Part shown: in pieces, positions 15,764-25,419 of the stretch | How the letters are laid out: each line of letters begins with the position of its first letter | Numbering within the stretch: the stretch's first letter is position 1 | NCBI GenBank assembly: GCA_019750135.1 | Contig: JAIEOV010000091.1 | Coordinates: forward strand, 24,555 to 88,554 | Length of the DNA stretch: 64,000 nt | Origin: Reyranella sp. | GTDB lineage: Bacteria; Pseudomonadota; Alphaproteobacteria; Reyranellales; Reyranellaceae | Direction of reading: 5' to 3' | Notes under the pieces: model-generated | Told to the model about the DNA's origin: nothing | The model's database searches: none | Seen by the model: only the letters and a program-made list of their open reading frames with translations | Translations under genes and position numbers: made by a program

Positions 15764-17359
15764 TCACTTATCGAGCCACACGTCCTCGAAGCGGAAGCCG
15801 TTGTAGACGCTGTTCACCTGGGCCACGTAGCCCTTGACGTAGGGCTGCATGCAGATCGCGGCGCGGTTCCACATGATGATCGGCCGGGCGCCGTCCTCGA
15901 GCAGCTTGCGGTCGATCTCCCAGACGACCTTCTTGCGCTTCTCCATGTCGGTCTCGCCCGACTGCACGTCGAACAGCTTCTCGATCTCGGGATTGCAGTA
16001 GCCGGTGTAGTTGCGCTCCGACTTGCACGAGAAGTTCTCGTAGTAGTTTTGGTCGGGATCGTCGACGCCGTTGCCGGTGGTGTTGAGGCCGACCGAGTAG
16101 TTCTTGCGCGCCACCCTCGGGAACCACTGCGAGGTCTCGATGATGTCGACGTCGGCGTCGATCCAGATCTCCTTGAGCTGGCTCGCCAGGATGACCGCGG
16201 GGTCCTTGTAGAGCGAGATGCCGCGGGTGGCGATCTTGAGCGGCAGGCGCTTGTCGGGCCCGTAGCCCAGCTTCTTCATGATCTCGCGCGCCGCCTCGCG
16301 GTTCTTCTGCACGTCCGAGCCGTAGCCCGGCACGGAGTCGTACATCTCGGGCGGCAGGCCCCACACGCCGTCGGTCACCGGCTGCATGGTGCCGCCGAGC
16401 TGGGCGTCTCCCTGGTTGATGATGTCGACGAACGACTTGCGATCGATCGACAGGACCAGCGCACGGCGCAGGTCGGCATTGTCGAACGGCGGCGCGTCGC
16501 GGTTCACGATCAGGTTGGTGCTGTTGTTCATCGACGTGACCTGGCAGGCCACGTTGGGCATCTGGACCTTCAGGTCCTTGAGGATCGGCATCGTCACCTC
16601 CCACGGGAAGGTGATGTCGAACTTGCCCGACGCGAAGCTCAGCATCGCCGTGGCGCGGTTGGGCACGATGGTGAACTCGATGGCATCGAGATAGGGCTTG
16701 CCCTTCTTCCAGTAGTCGGCGTTCTTGGTGACCTTGATGCCCTCGTTCTGCTTGAACTCGACGAACTTGAAGGGGCCGGTGCCGACCGGCTTGGTGCGCA
16801 TCTGCGCCACCGGCACGTGGCAGGGATAGATCGGCGAGAAGCCCGAGGCGAGCAGCGACAGGATCGAGGGCTGCGGACGCTTGAGATGCAGCGTCACCTC
16901 GTTGTCGCCGTTGGCGGTCGCGCCCTCGACATTGCCGTACCACGACTGGCGCGGGTTGCGGCGCAGCTTGCGCTGATCGTCGCCCTTGCCGGTCAGCATA
17001 TCGAAGGTGCAGACGACGTCCTTGGCGGTGAAGGGCTGGCCGTCATGCCACTTCACGCCCTCCTGCAGCTTGAAGGTCAGGTTCTTGTTGTCGGCGCTCC
17101 AGCTCCACGACTTGGCGAGGTCGGGGACGATGGTCTGCGGGCTGTTCTGCGGCTTTTTCTGGTCGTAGAGCACCAGGTTGTTGAACAGCGGCATGAACGG
17201 GATCACCGTCGAGTTGGTCGCCTCCTCGTGGATCGAGGCGCTCGGCGGGTTGTCGCGGTGGTACATTTTGAGGACGCCGCCGCTCTTCTGGGCCAACGCT
17301 ACGCTCGAACTCAAGACAAGGGTAGCCGCGAGGCTGCCCAACAGAACCATTGGACGCAT
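15764..17359 (-). CDS. Family-5 (dipeptide/oligopeptide-type) solute-binding protein, orphan copy 1
   Basis: A 531-residue SBP_bac_5 protein. The ATG at 17359 has GGGAA upstream and gives a standard signal peptide (VALA cleavage, then QKSGG). Reading further upstream enters palindromic DNA, so I reject that extension. Family landmarks are VVPDLAKSWSWSADNKNLTF, KLQEGVKWHDGQPFTAKDVV and GTGPFKFVEF. It should bind a peptide, nickel, opine or glycoside in the periplasm. No permease or ATPase is adjacent. It is a close paralogue of the next upstream gene. Confidence 0.92.
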   Translation of the reverse strand: MRPMVLLGSLAATLVLSSSVALAQKSGGVLKMYHRDNPPSASIHEEATNSTVIPFMPLFNNLVLYDQKKPQNSPQTIVPDLAKSWSWSADNKNLTFKLQEGVKWHDGQPFTAKDVVCTFDMLTGKGDDQRKLRRNPRQSWYGNVEGATANGDNEVTLHLKRPQPSILSLLASGFSPIYPCHVPVAQMRTKPVGTGPFKFVEFKQNEGIKVTKNADYWKKGKPYLDAIEFTIVPNRATAMLSFASGKFDITFPWEVTMPILKDLKVQMPNVACQVTSMNNSTNLIVNRDAPPFDNADLRRALVLSIDRKSFVDIINQGDAQLGGTMQPVTDGVWGLPPEMYDSVPGYGSDVQKNREAAREIMKKLGYGPDKRLPLKIATRGISLYKDPAVILASQLKEIWIDADVDIIETSQWFPRVARKNYSVGLNTTGNGVDDPDQNYYENFSCKSERNYTGYCNPEIEKLFDVQSGETDMEKRKKVVWEIDRKLLEDGARPIIMWNRAAICMQPYVKGYVAQVNSVYNGFRFEDVWLDK

Positions 17360-17428
17360 TACTGTTCCCTTCCCAATTGTCCCGCGTGTCGAGCCGCGGG
17401 CGTTGGGAGGCAGTATATCCGATCTCGT

Positions 17429-17650
17429 CATGTTCCTCTCCCCCAAGGGCAGGGCTATCGCATATGACCGCAAAACCCCGTCATCCCGACCGGAGCCGAG
17501 CGTAGCGAGGCGGAGCGGAGGGACCTGTTTTTGTTGATGCATCGACAAAAAGAGGTCCCTCGACTGCGCCGCCCTTCGGGCGGCTCCGCTCGGGATGACG
17601 GGAAAATGGCCATACGCGATAGCCTTGCCTCCAAGGGGGAGAGGAACATG
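17429..17650. repeat. Three-layer nested palindrome between two paralogous binding-protein genes
   Basis: The outer arms 17429-17466 and 17611-17650 are near complements (both carry CATGTTCCTCTCCCCC and GGCTATCGC). Inside, GTCATCCCGA (17480-17489) pairs with TCGGGATGAC (17590-17599), flanked by Cys/Arg-like GC clusters. The centre is GAGGGACC..TTTTTGT (17518-17534) pairing with ACAAAAA..GGTCCCTC (17545-17561). The layers match three distinct dispersed palindrome types, as if elements inserted into each other. No protein-coding signal is seen in 17360-17696. Confidence 0.85.
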
Positions 17651-17696
17651 AGAAGAGCAAGAGCGAGCCGAGCCTCGCGATCTGGAAAACGGAGTG

Positions 17697-19325
17697 TCAA
17701 CGGTCCAGCCAGACGTCCTCGAAGCGGAAGGCGTTGAACATGCTGTTTACCTGCGCGACGTAACCCTTGACGTAGGGCTGCCAGCAGGTGGCGCTGCGGT
17801 TCCACATGATGGTCGGCCGCGCGCCGTCGGCCAGCAGCTTGGCGTCGATCTCCCATACCAGCTGCTTGCGCTTTTCAAGATCGGGCTCGGCCGACTGCAG
17901 TTCGAACAGGCGTTCGATCTCGCCGTTGCAGTAGCCGTTGTAGTTGCGCTCCGAGCGGCAGGAGAAGTTCTCGAAGAACGCCTGGTCGGGATCGTCGACG
18001 CCGTTACCCGTGGTGTTGAGGCCGATCGTATAGTCCTTGCGGGCAATGCGCGGGAACCAGTGCGAGGCCTCGATGACGTCGAGCTCGGCGTCGATATGGA
18101 TCTCGCGCAGCTGGTCGACCAGCATGGCCGCTGGGTTCCGGTAGAGCGACAGCGCGCGCGTCTGCACCTTGGTGCGCATGCGCTTCTCCGGTCCGAAGCC
18201 CGCCCGGCCCATGATGGCGCGCGCCTCCTCGCGGTTCTTCTCGACATCGGGACCGTAGCCCGGCACGGATTCCAGCTTGTCGGCCGGCAGACCCCACACG
18301 CCCTCGGTCGGCGGCTGCATAATGCCGCCGATCTGACCGTCGCCCTCCGCGGCGGCGATGAAGGCGCGGCGATCGAGCGCCAGCGACAGCGCGCGGCGGA
18401 TCTCGGGCTTGTCGAAAGGTGCGACCTCACGGTTCACCAGCATGTTGGTGCTGCTGTTCATCGACGTCGTCTCGCACACCGCGCGCGGCGACTGGCGGCG
18501 GACGTCGCGCAACTGCGGGATCGTCACCTCCCAAGGGAAGGTGATGTCGAAGCGCCCGGCGACGAAGCTCAGCATCGCCGTCGACGGGCTTGAGGCGATG
18601 TGGAACTCGATGCCGTCGAGGTGCGGCTTGCCCGGCTTGAAGTAGTCGGGATTGCGCACCAGCCGGACGCTGTCGAACTGCTTGAACGAATCGACCTTGA
18701 ACGGTCCGGTGCCAATCGGCTTGAGGCGCATCTGCGCGCCCGGCACATGGCAGGGGTAGATCGGCGACAGGCCTGAAGCGAGCAGTGTCAGCAGCGAGGG
18801 CTGCGGATGGTTGAGATGGATGGTGACTTCGTAGTCGTTGCCGCCGTGCACGTAGTTGATGTTGCCGTACCAGCTGCCGCGCGGATTGTTCCGGAGCTTT
18901 TCGCGTGCCCGGCCGGTCAGGAGGTTGAAGGTGCATTCGACGTCGCTGGCGGTGAACGCCCAGCCGTCATGCCACTTCACGCCGCGACGCAGCTTGAAGG
19001 TGAGCTCGGTCTTGTCCTCGTTCCAGCTCCACGATTCGGCGAGGTCGGGCACGATCGACCTGTCGCTGTTCTGCGGCACCGACGGGTCGAACATGACGAG
19101 GTTGTTGAACACCGGCATGAAGGGCACGACGGTGGCCGGAGTGAATTCCTCGAGGATCGACGTGCTCGGCGGATTGTCGCGCTGGAACATGCGCAGCACG
19201 CCGCCGCGCTTCTGCGCCAGGGCGGCATCGGCAAAGCACAGAAACGCGAGCACAATGCCGACAAGCAGCACGCCCGTCCGTGCCGGGCGAGGCGTACCGC
19301 GCCTGCCGCTTGCCGATCCTCTCAT
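17697..19325 (-). CDS. Family-5 solute-binding protein, orphan copy 2
   Basis: A 542-residue SBP_bac_5 protein starting at 19325. A basic N-terminus (RGSASGRRGTPRPAR) leads into a hydrophobic stretch and a DAALA cleavage site. The mature sequence is collinear with orphan copy 1 (QKRGGVLRMFQRDNPPSTS; GNGVDDPDQAFFENFSC; YVKGYVAQVNSMFNAFRFED). The pair is a tandem duplication now separated by the nested palindrome. AT-richer DNA at 19326-19420 probably holds the promoter. No permease is adjacent. Confidence 0.91.
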   Translation of the reverse strand: MRGSASGRRGTPRPARTGVLLVGIVLAFLCFADAALAQKRGGVLRMFQRDNPPSTSILEEFTPATVVPFMPVFNNLVMFDPSVPQNSDRSIVPDLAESWSWNEDKTELTFKLRRGVKWHDGWAFTASDVECTFNLLTGRAREKLRNNPRGSWYGNINYVHGGNDYEVTIHLNHPQPSLLTLLASGLSPIYPCHVPGAQMRLKPIGTGPFKVDSFKQFDSVRLVRNPDYFKPGKPHLDGIEFHIASSPSTAMLSFVAGRFDITFPWEVTIPQLRDVRRQSPRAVCETTSMNSSTNMLVNREVAPFDKPEIRRALSLALDRRAFIAAAEGDGQIGGIMQPPTEGVWGLPADKLESVPGYGPDVEKNREEARAIMGRAGFGPEKRMRTKVQTRALSLYRNPAAMLVDQLREIHIDAELDVIEASHWFPRIARKDYTIGLNTTGNGVDDPDQAFFENFSCRSERNYNGYCNGEIERLFELQSAEPDLEKRKQLVWEIDAKLLADGARPTIMWNRSATCWQPYVKGYVAQVNSMFNAFRFEDVWLDR

Positions 19326-19457
19326 CCCGTCACACCCGATCCTGTCGTCGCAACAAATATCAGGTGAAGCCTTCAAAAGACTAATTGAAGAAACAAAAGA
19401 TACAACTTGCGACGGCTGCGGGCGCCCGGAGTGCAATCAACTACGCGTTATGCCTCC

Positions 19458-20537
19458 TCAGGCCGCTTGTTTGCGGCGCATCGACTGCGAATACCTTGGG
19501 CACACTTCCTCGGCGAAGCGAGTCATCATGCGCTGCCGCAAGCCGATTGGCGTGCCGGGCGTGGCGCAGGACACCATGAAGTAGTTGAAGCCGAGGGCGG
19601 CGAGCTGGTCGATGCGCCGGCAGATCGTCGCCGGGCTGCCGACCAGGTTCGACTCCATGAACGGCCCGAGCTCGGCCGGGTCGGTGAGCTTGCGCAGGTT
19701 GGCGAACATGCGGCTGAAATCCTGGTACTCGGGGATGTCGGCCCACGGGTTGGCGTCGGACTCGTAGTGCGCGCACTGCAGGTCGAAGTAGGGCGGGTAG
19801 TAGCGGCGGCCGAGCACCTGGGCCTCCTCGTCGGTGTCGGCGATGAACATCTTCACCGAGATCGGCAGGATGGCGTCGCGCGCCGCCGCGCCGGCGCGTG
19901 CCGACCAGCGCTCGAGGATCTTGGCCAGAAGCTTGTCGGGGAAGGTCGACAGGCAGATCGGCGCCACCCCGAGATCGCCCATCACCTCGGCGCTGGCCGG
20001 GCTGCCGATGGCGCCGTAGAAGCGCACCTTCTTCGCCGCCGGCTCGGGCCGGAGACGGATCGGCCGCTCGATCTTCCAGAAGCGGCCGTCATGGGTGAAG
20101 GGCTCGCCGGCCAGGCCCTTCTCGACGATGCGGTAACATTCGGCGAAGCGAGCCCGCGCCTCGTTCATGTCGACGTTGTAGGCGTCGTACTCCATCTTGG
20201 CCGTGCCGCGGCCGATGCCGAGATGCAGCGTGCCCGCCGTCATGCCGTTCAGCATGGCGATCTCTTCGGCGAGCCGAAGCGGGTGGTACCACGGCAGCAC
20301 CAGCACCGAGGTGCCGAGCGATAGGTCCGGAAAGGCCGCCGCGATGTGCGCCATGAACAGGAGCGGGCTCGGCGTCGGATAGTAGTCGCTGAAATGGTGC
20401 TCCAGCAGCCAGGCCGCGTCGTAGCCGAGCTTCTGGCCGAGCGCGCAATCCTCCATGACCTCGCGATAGAGCGCCTGGTCGGATTTGTGCACGTCGCTGG
20501 CCGGCGCGGCCTGAAAGCCGAAGGCGATGTCGCCCAT
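19458..20537 (-). CDS. Luciferase-like (LLM class) flavin-dependent monooxygenase
   Basis: A 359-residue bacterial-luciferase-family TIM barrel: GYDAAWLLEHHFSDYYPTPS near the N-terminus, LSLGTSVLVLPWYHPLRLAEE, GIGRGTAKMEYDAY, the flavin-phosphate-binding VRFYGAIGSPASAE and the late NLVGSPATICRRIDQL. Such enzymes use FMNH2 or F420 to oxidise small organics or desulphonate them. The substrate cannot be read. It stands alone, divergent from asmA. Nothing else is seen in the 205-bp gap to asmA. Confidence 0.9.
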   Translation of the reverse strand: MGDIAFGFQAAPASDVHKSDQALYREVMEDCALGQKLGYDAAWLLEHHFSDYYPTPSPLLFMAHIAAAFPDLSLGTSVLVLPWYHPLRLAEEIAMLNGMTAGTLHLGIGRGTAKMEYDAYNVDMNEARARFAECYRIVEKGLAGEPFTHDGRFWKIERPIRLRPEPAAKKVRFYGAIGSPASAEVMGDLGVAPICLSTFPDKLLAKILERWSARAGAAARDAILPISVKMFIADTDEEAQVLGRRYYPPYFDLQCAHYESDANPWADIPEYQDFSRMFANLRKLTDPAELGPFMESNLVGSPATICRRIDQLAALGFNYFMVSCATPGTPIGLRQRMMTRFAEEVCPRYSQSMRRKQAA

Positions 20538-20742
20538 ACCACGGTCTCTGTGTCGTTTCCGTTGGCGACAATCCTAGCAAGCTTCGCTGGGTCCGTCCGC
20601 GCCACCGGTTCGCCTGATGATTTCGGCCGATTGAGGGACGTCGAACTCCTTTCTGGAATGGACGGCCATCGGTCGCGTGCGGCAGGCTGAAGGCTGTGTC
20701 GGGTAGGCATCCAGGTGGCCGGCGGGGCGTTGTACCGGGTCG

Positions 20743-23700
20743 ATGGCAATGTCGGTGGGCAGAAGGATCGCTTGGACTGTTGCGGCGCTACTCGGCCCGC
20801 TGCTGGCTGCGGCCGTCGCGGCGCCCTATCTCGTCCACGTCGAGGCATACAAGCCCGCCCTGGTGCAGGCCGTGAAGCAGGCGACCGGCCGCGAACTGGT
20901 GATCGACGGGCCGATGCGGCTCAGAATGCTGCCGGTGCCGAGGGTCAGCGCCCAGCGCGTTCACTTCGCCAACGCCGCAGGCGCCGAGGGCGCCCAGATG
21001 GTCGATGTACGCTGGATCGGCGCCTCGCCGTCATTGTGGGCGCTGCTGCGCGGCAAGGTCGAGATCGACCACCTCACCCTCTACCAGCCGACCATCGTCC
21101 TCGAGACGGATGCCGACGGCGTGCCCAACTGGCAGTTCAAGCCGGGCGCCGGCGCCAGCCAGGCCGAAGGCGCGCCGGCGGAGGGCTTCCACTTGTCGGT
21201 CGGCGAGCTCAAGGTCGTGCAGGGCACGCTGAGCTACACCAATCCGCAAACGCGGCAGACCATCAAGGCCGAGCAGGTGGAAGCGACGGCCCGGGTCCGT
21301 TCGCTGCAGGGGCCGCTCACCATTTCCGGCAAGGCCACGGTCAACGAGGTGCCGCTGTCGCTCGACATCAGCATGAGCGAGCGCAAGGCGGACGGCCACG
21401 ACCTGTCCTTTGCCCTGCAGGTGCTCGGCGGCACGCTCGACTTCAAAGGGCGCATCAGCGAGCTCAACGCCAAAGCCGAGTTGAAGGGCCACCTCTCGGT
21501 GACGACCGGCGTTCTCACCGACTTTATCGCCGCTATCGTGCGCGCCAGCGGCCAGGCGATCCCCACGTTCGACGGCTCGGTCGCGGGCCGCTTCGTTTTC
21601 GATGGCGGCATCGAACTCACGCCGACACGGCTCTCCGTCACCGACTTCAGGATGACAATGGGTGCGGAGACCGCCTCAGGCACGCTGGCGCTGGAGCAGG
21701 GTGCCGCGCCATCCCTGCAGGGGCGGGTCGCCTTGCCCAAGATCGATCTGGAGAAATGGCTGGCGCTTTTGGCAAAGCCGCAGGTTTTCCTGCCGGCACA
21801 GCCCAACGCTCAGGTGCCCGCCAAGGGCGCTCCTGCCAAAGCGCCGGCGCCGGCTGAGCCCGCCTCGCTTTCACCGTTCCCCGTCGCGATGGACGTGTCG
21901 CTGGCACTCGACGTGGCGGAAGTCATGTACCGCGGGGGCACGGTGCGCGACGTCGCGGTGGCGCTGGAGATCCATCAGGGCGTGATCACGGTGCCGCAGC
22001 TCAGCGCCGTGCTGCCTGGAGACATGCGCGTGCAGGCGACTGCGGTCGCGCAGCCGCCGCCGGCCAAGCAGTCGGCCGACGCCGCCCAGGCAGCCGGCGC
22101 GCTCAGCGTCTCGGCACCGCGGCTGCGCGAGACATTGGCGTGGCTCGAGGTCGATCCTGCCGGCATCCCTTCGGACAAGCTGCGGCGCCTCGACCTCAAC
22201 GGCAAGATCGCCGTGGCGGGCGACAAGGTGCAGATCGCCGATATGCAGGCCCAGCTCGACGGCGAGCGCGTGACGGGTAGCGGCAGCGTGACATTCGGCA
22301 CGCCGCTCGCGCTCGCGGCGACACTGCAGGCCGACCATTTCGACCTCGATGCTTACCTGCCGGCCGTGACGGCGCCGACCGCGCCCGGCACGCCGGCCAC
22401 AGGCAATGCGGCTGCGCCGCCGCCGGCGCCCGATCCGGCGACGCCTGTCTTCGCCCTCAAGGCCAAGGTGACAAAGCTCATCGTCCGCAAGCTGACCCTG
22501 GGCGGCGTCGAGGGCGATGCCTCGATGCAGGGCAATCTCCTGAAGGTGAATTCCCTCAAGGTCGCCGATCTGTTCGGAGGCAAGGCGGATGCGAAGGGGA
22601 CGGTGACCGACTTTGCCACCGCACCTCGCTACGACCTCACCTTCAACGCCACGCTACCCGACGCCGACAAGGTCGTGGGCTATGCCGGCCTGGCGAAGGC
22701 CGCGAGTGGCAAGCTCGGCGCGGTGTCGGCCAGCGGGAACGTCGTCGGTACACCGGACGCGCTCACCCTGCGCGGCGTCAATGCGACGCTGCTCGGCAGC
22801 ACGGTGAGTGTCTCCGGTGCATTGGCGCTCGGCAACGCGTTCCGCTTCGAGTTCCCGACCTTCAATCTGCAGAGCCAGGAGGCTGGCCGGCTGGTCGCGG
22901 CCGCGATCGGCCAACCAACAACCATCGGCGCGGCCTCGGCCGTCGGTGCTTTCAAGGGCGACGGCCAGCGCCTTGCCTTCGACGGCAGTGTCACGGCGCT
23001 GGGCACGGCCATGACCGGGCATGTCGATGTCGCGCTGGGCGTACGGCCCAACATCGGCGTCAATCTGCGCGTCCCCGGCACGCTCGATCTCGACGATTGG
23101 CTGGGCGTGTCGCCAGCTCCGCGGCCGGCGCCGTCGTCGGCACCTGTGTCGGCATCGCGTACGCTCGGAGCGACGACCGGCAAGCCGATCGACCTTTCGG
23201 CGTTGCGTGGCTTCGATGCCACCGTGAACCTGGAAACCAGCGCCACGCAGATCGCCTCGCTGAGGGTGACCTACGCCGACCTCCAGGCGAAGCTGCGTAA
23301 CGGCGTGCTCAGCATCGCCAAGCTCACCGGGCAGTTCTATGGCGGCGCCGTCGACTTCAACGGTACCGTCGACGCGACCAGGAACGCCTTGGCCGTCGAC
23401 CTCAGGGGCAGCCTGCAGGGCATCTATTTCGGCGAGATGCTGCGCGGCACTGCCGGCACCAACAGCTTCGGCAACGATAACCTGACGGTGGCGATCGAGG
23501 GCAAGATCAACGTCATGGACATCTCCGTCCAGGGCAACGGCCGCACGACCGAGGAGATCCGCGACACGCTCGTCGGCCGCGGCCAAGTCAGCGGCCTGGT
23601 CTTTCCGATGGCAACCAAGGGCTCGCTCGGCTTCGCGTCGTTCGCGACCGGCTTGGGGAGCATCTTCAGCACCGAGATGGGGTTCAACTCGGCGGTGCTG

Positions 23701-23952
23701 GCGGCGTTCGTCAACCACCAGAGCAGCATCGCGGGCGAGATCACGATCGCCAATGGCACGGTGTCGCTTATCGATCACAAGGTGCAAGGCCAGAACGCCG
23801 TCGCCACGATCACCAGCCACACCAGCCTGACGGCCGCCACCACCGACACGACGATCGCGCTCGACGCCGGTCAGCGTGGCCCGGCGGACTACGTGGTGAC
23901 GGTGAAGGGCCCGGTCTCCGCGCCGACCATGACCACTCGCGGCGGCAACTAA
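20743..23952 (+). CDS. AsmA family protein
   Basis: A 1069-residue protein with one N-terminal membrane anchor (about residues 10-30) and the AsmA opening ATGRELVIDGPMRLRMLPVP. A long beta-rich periplasmic part follows, with low-complexity Ala/Pro linkers near 370 and 550 and 795. The C-terminal AsmA_2 part includes LAVDLRGSLQGIYFGEMLRG and GRTTEEIRDTLVGRGQVSG. AsmA-like proteins act at the inner membrane in envelope lipid transport and outer-membrane assembly. An ATG two codons downstream is an alternative start. Its stop overlaps the opposing FrnE gene stop by 4 bases. Confidence 0.93.
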   Translation: MAMSVGRRIAWTVAALLGPLLAAAVAAPYLVHVEAYKPALVQAVKQATGRELVIDGPMRLRMLPVPRVSAQRVHFANAAGAEGAQMVDVRWIGASPSLWALLRGKVEIDHLTLYQPTIVLETDADGVPNWQFKPGAGASQAEGAPAEGFHLSVGELKVVQGTLSYTNPQTRQTIKAEQVEATARVRSLQGPLTISGKATVNEVPLSLDISMSERKADGHDLSFALQVLGGTLDFKGRISELNAKAELKGHLSVTTGVLTDFIAAIVRASGQAIPTFDGSVAGRFVFDGGIELTPTRLSVTDFRMTMGAETASGTLALEQGAAPSLQGRVALPKIDLEKWLALLAKPQVFLPAQPNAQVPAKGAPAKAPAPAEPASLSPFPVAMDVSLALDVAEVMYRGGTVRDVAVALEIHQGVITVPQLSAVLPGDMRVQATAVAQPPPAKQSADAAQAAGALSVSAPRLRETLAWLEVDPAGIPSDKLRRLDLNGKIAVAGDKVQIADMQAQLDGERVTGSGSVTFGTPLALAATLQADHFDLDAYLPAVTAPTAPGTPATGNAAAPPPAPDPATPVFALKAKVTKLIVRKLTLGGVEGDASMQGNLLKVNSLKVADLFGGKADAKGTVTDFATAPRYDLTFNATLPDADKVVGYAGLAKAASGKLGAVSASGNVVGTPDALTLRGVNATLLGSTVSVSGALALGNAFRFEFPTFNLQSQEAGRLVAAAIGQPTTIGAASAVGAFKGDGQRLAFDGSVTALGTAMTGHVDVALGVRPNIGVNLRVPGTLDLDDWLGVSPAPRPAPSSAPVSASRTLGATTGKPIDLSALRGFDATVNLETSATQIASLRVTYADLQAKLRNGVLSIAKLTGQFYGGAVDFNGTVDATRNALAVDLRGSLQGIYFGEMLRGTAGTNSFGNDNLTVAIEGKINVMDISVQGNGRTTEEIRDTLVGRGQVSGLVFPMATKGSLGFASFATGLGSIFSTEMGFNSAVLAAFVNHQSSIAGEITIANGTVSLIDHKVQGQNAVATITSHTSLTAATTDTTIALDAGQRGPADYVVTVKGPVSAPTMTTRGGN

Positions 23953-24620
23953 GCCGCACGGTTGCGCAGGATCTCCCAGGCGCGCCGGAAGGCCTGGGCC
24001 ATCTCGTCGGCCGGCACGGCGCCCGAGAACAGCACATGGCCCTGCAGCGCGAAGCTCGGCACGCCCTGGATGCCGGCATTGCGCGCCATGTGGTCGGCCG
24101 CGGTGACTTCCTTGAGGCCGGCATCGCTCTGTAGCATGCCGGTGATGTCGTCGCGCTCCAGCCCGCCCTCGACGCCGAGACGCGTCAGCACCTCGGCGCT
24201 GCCGATGTCGGCGCCGTCGCAGAAGTAGCCCTCGAACAGCGCCTCGACGACGCCGTCCTGCACGCCCTTCTGGCCGGCCAGCCGGATCAGGCGATGGGCG
24301 TCCAGCGTGTTGGGCGTGCGCGTCAGGCGGTCGAGATGGAATTCCAGGCCGACGGTCGCGGCGGTTTCGGTGATGCGCTCGTCGATCTGGCGCGAGCGCT
24401 CGGCGCTGCCGAACTTGGCGAGGCGGTACTGGGCGCGGTCGACGCCCTCGCGCGGCATGTCGGGATTGAGCTGGAAGGGATGCCAGGCGACGGTGAAGTG
24501 CAGGCCCTGCCCGCCCAAAAGGTCGAGCGCGCTCTCGAGATGGCGTTTGCCGATATAGCACCATGGGCAGATCGCGTCGGAGATGACGTCGATGCGGCCG
24601 ACCGGCTTTGCCTGGTCCAT
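23949..24620 (-). CDS. DsbA-family (FrnE-like) thioredoxin-fold oxidoreductase
   Basis: A 223-residue thioredoxin-fold protein with a helical insert. The active site C18-P-W-C21 lies in DAICPWCYIGK, and the cis-Pro segment is GIQGVPSFAL. There is no signal peptide, so it is cytosolic, as FrnE and 2-hydroxychromene-2-carboxylate isomerase-like proteins are. It is likely a disulphide isomerase or glutathione-linked enzyme. It converges with asmA with a 4-base overlap of stop codons. Confidence 0.92.
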   Translation of the reverse strand: MDQAKPVGRIDVISDAICPWCYIGKRHLESALDLLGGQGLHFTVAWHPFQLNPDMPREGVDRAQYRLAKFGSAERSRQIDERITETAATVGLEFHLDRLTRTPNTLDAHRLIRLAGQKGVQDGVVEALFEGYFCDGADIGSAEVLTRLGVEGGLERDDITGMLQSDAGLKEVTAADHMARNAGIQGVPSFALQGHVLFSGAVPADEMAQAFRRAWEILRNRAA

Positions 24621-24715
24621 GGCTATTTCCTTTTCCTTCCCTGAGGCACATTTGCGTGTGCCCTATTGCGCAGAAGCCTATACCTGCGTGGAATCCCCGG
24701 CAACGAGGAGAGCCC

Positions 24716-25417
24716 ATGCAAAAGATCGAATATCGCTCTGCGCTTATCGTCGGCACCGGCCCTGGCCTGAGCGCGTCGTTGGCCCGGCTGTTCACCCGAC
24801 ACGGCCTGGCCGTGTCCCTGGCCGCCCGACAGACCGACAAGCTCGCCGCGCTGGTCAAGGAGACCGGAGCGGACGCCTATGCCTGCAACGGCGCCGATCC
24901 GAAGGAGGTTGCCGGCCTGTTCGAGACGCTCGACGCCAAGGGCCGCACGCCCGACGTCGTGGTCTACAATGCGAGCAACCGCGTGCGCGGGCCGCTGGTC
25001 GACCTCGCGCCCGACGACGTGAAGCGCGCCATGGAGATCAGCGCCTTCGGCGGCTTCCTGGTCTCGCAGCAGGCCGCCAGGCGCATGCTGCCGAAGTCGC
25101 ACGGCGCCATCTTCCTGACCGGCGCCACGGCGGGCGTGAAGGGCTTCGCGCTCTCGGCGACCTTCGCCATGGGCAAGTTCGCTTTGCGTGGGCTGGCCCA
25201 ATCGATGGCGCGCGAGCTGTCGCCCAAGGGCATCCATGTCGCCCACTTCGTGATCGACGGCGGCATCCGCAGCGAGTCACGCCCGGTGCCGGACAATGCG
25301 CCCGACAGCCTCCTCGACCCCGACGCCATCGCCGAAACCTATTGGGCGACCCTGCAACAGCACCGCAGCGCCTGGAGTTGGGAGATCGAAGTCCGGCCGT
25401 GGGTCGAGAAGTTCTAG
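24716..25417 (+). CDS. Atypical short-chain dehydrogenase/reductase (SDR)
   Basis: A 233-residue Rossmann protein starting at 24716 behind GAGGAG. The cofactor motif is VGTGPGLSASLARLF rather than TGxxxGxG. At the YxxxK site it has F150-A-M-G-K154, so the catalytic Tyr is Phe, and the usual Ser is replaced within TGATAG. It may act by another mechanism, bind without catalysis, or belong to an SDR branch with a changed active site. DGGIRSESRP near the end is typical of this group as I recall it. It is followed 2 bp later by a palindrome. Confidence 0.88.
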   Translation: MQKIEYRSALIVGTGPGLSASLARLFTRHGLAVSLAARQTDKLAALVKETGADAYACNGADPKEVAGLFETLDAKGRTPDVVVYNASNRVRGPLVDLAPDDVKRAMEISAFGGFLVSQQAARRMLPKSHGAIFLTGATAGVKGFALSATFAMGKFALRGLAQSMARELSPKGIHVAHFVIDGGIRSESRPVPDNAPDSLLDPDAIAETYWATLQQHRSAWSWEIEVRPWVEKF

Positions 25418-25419
25418 CG

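Noticed and set aside
17360..17548. N-terminal extension of the 15764 binding protein by 63 codons
   Set aside because: The extension is translated from palindromic repeat DNA, and a normal signal peptide with a ribosome-binding site starts at 17359.
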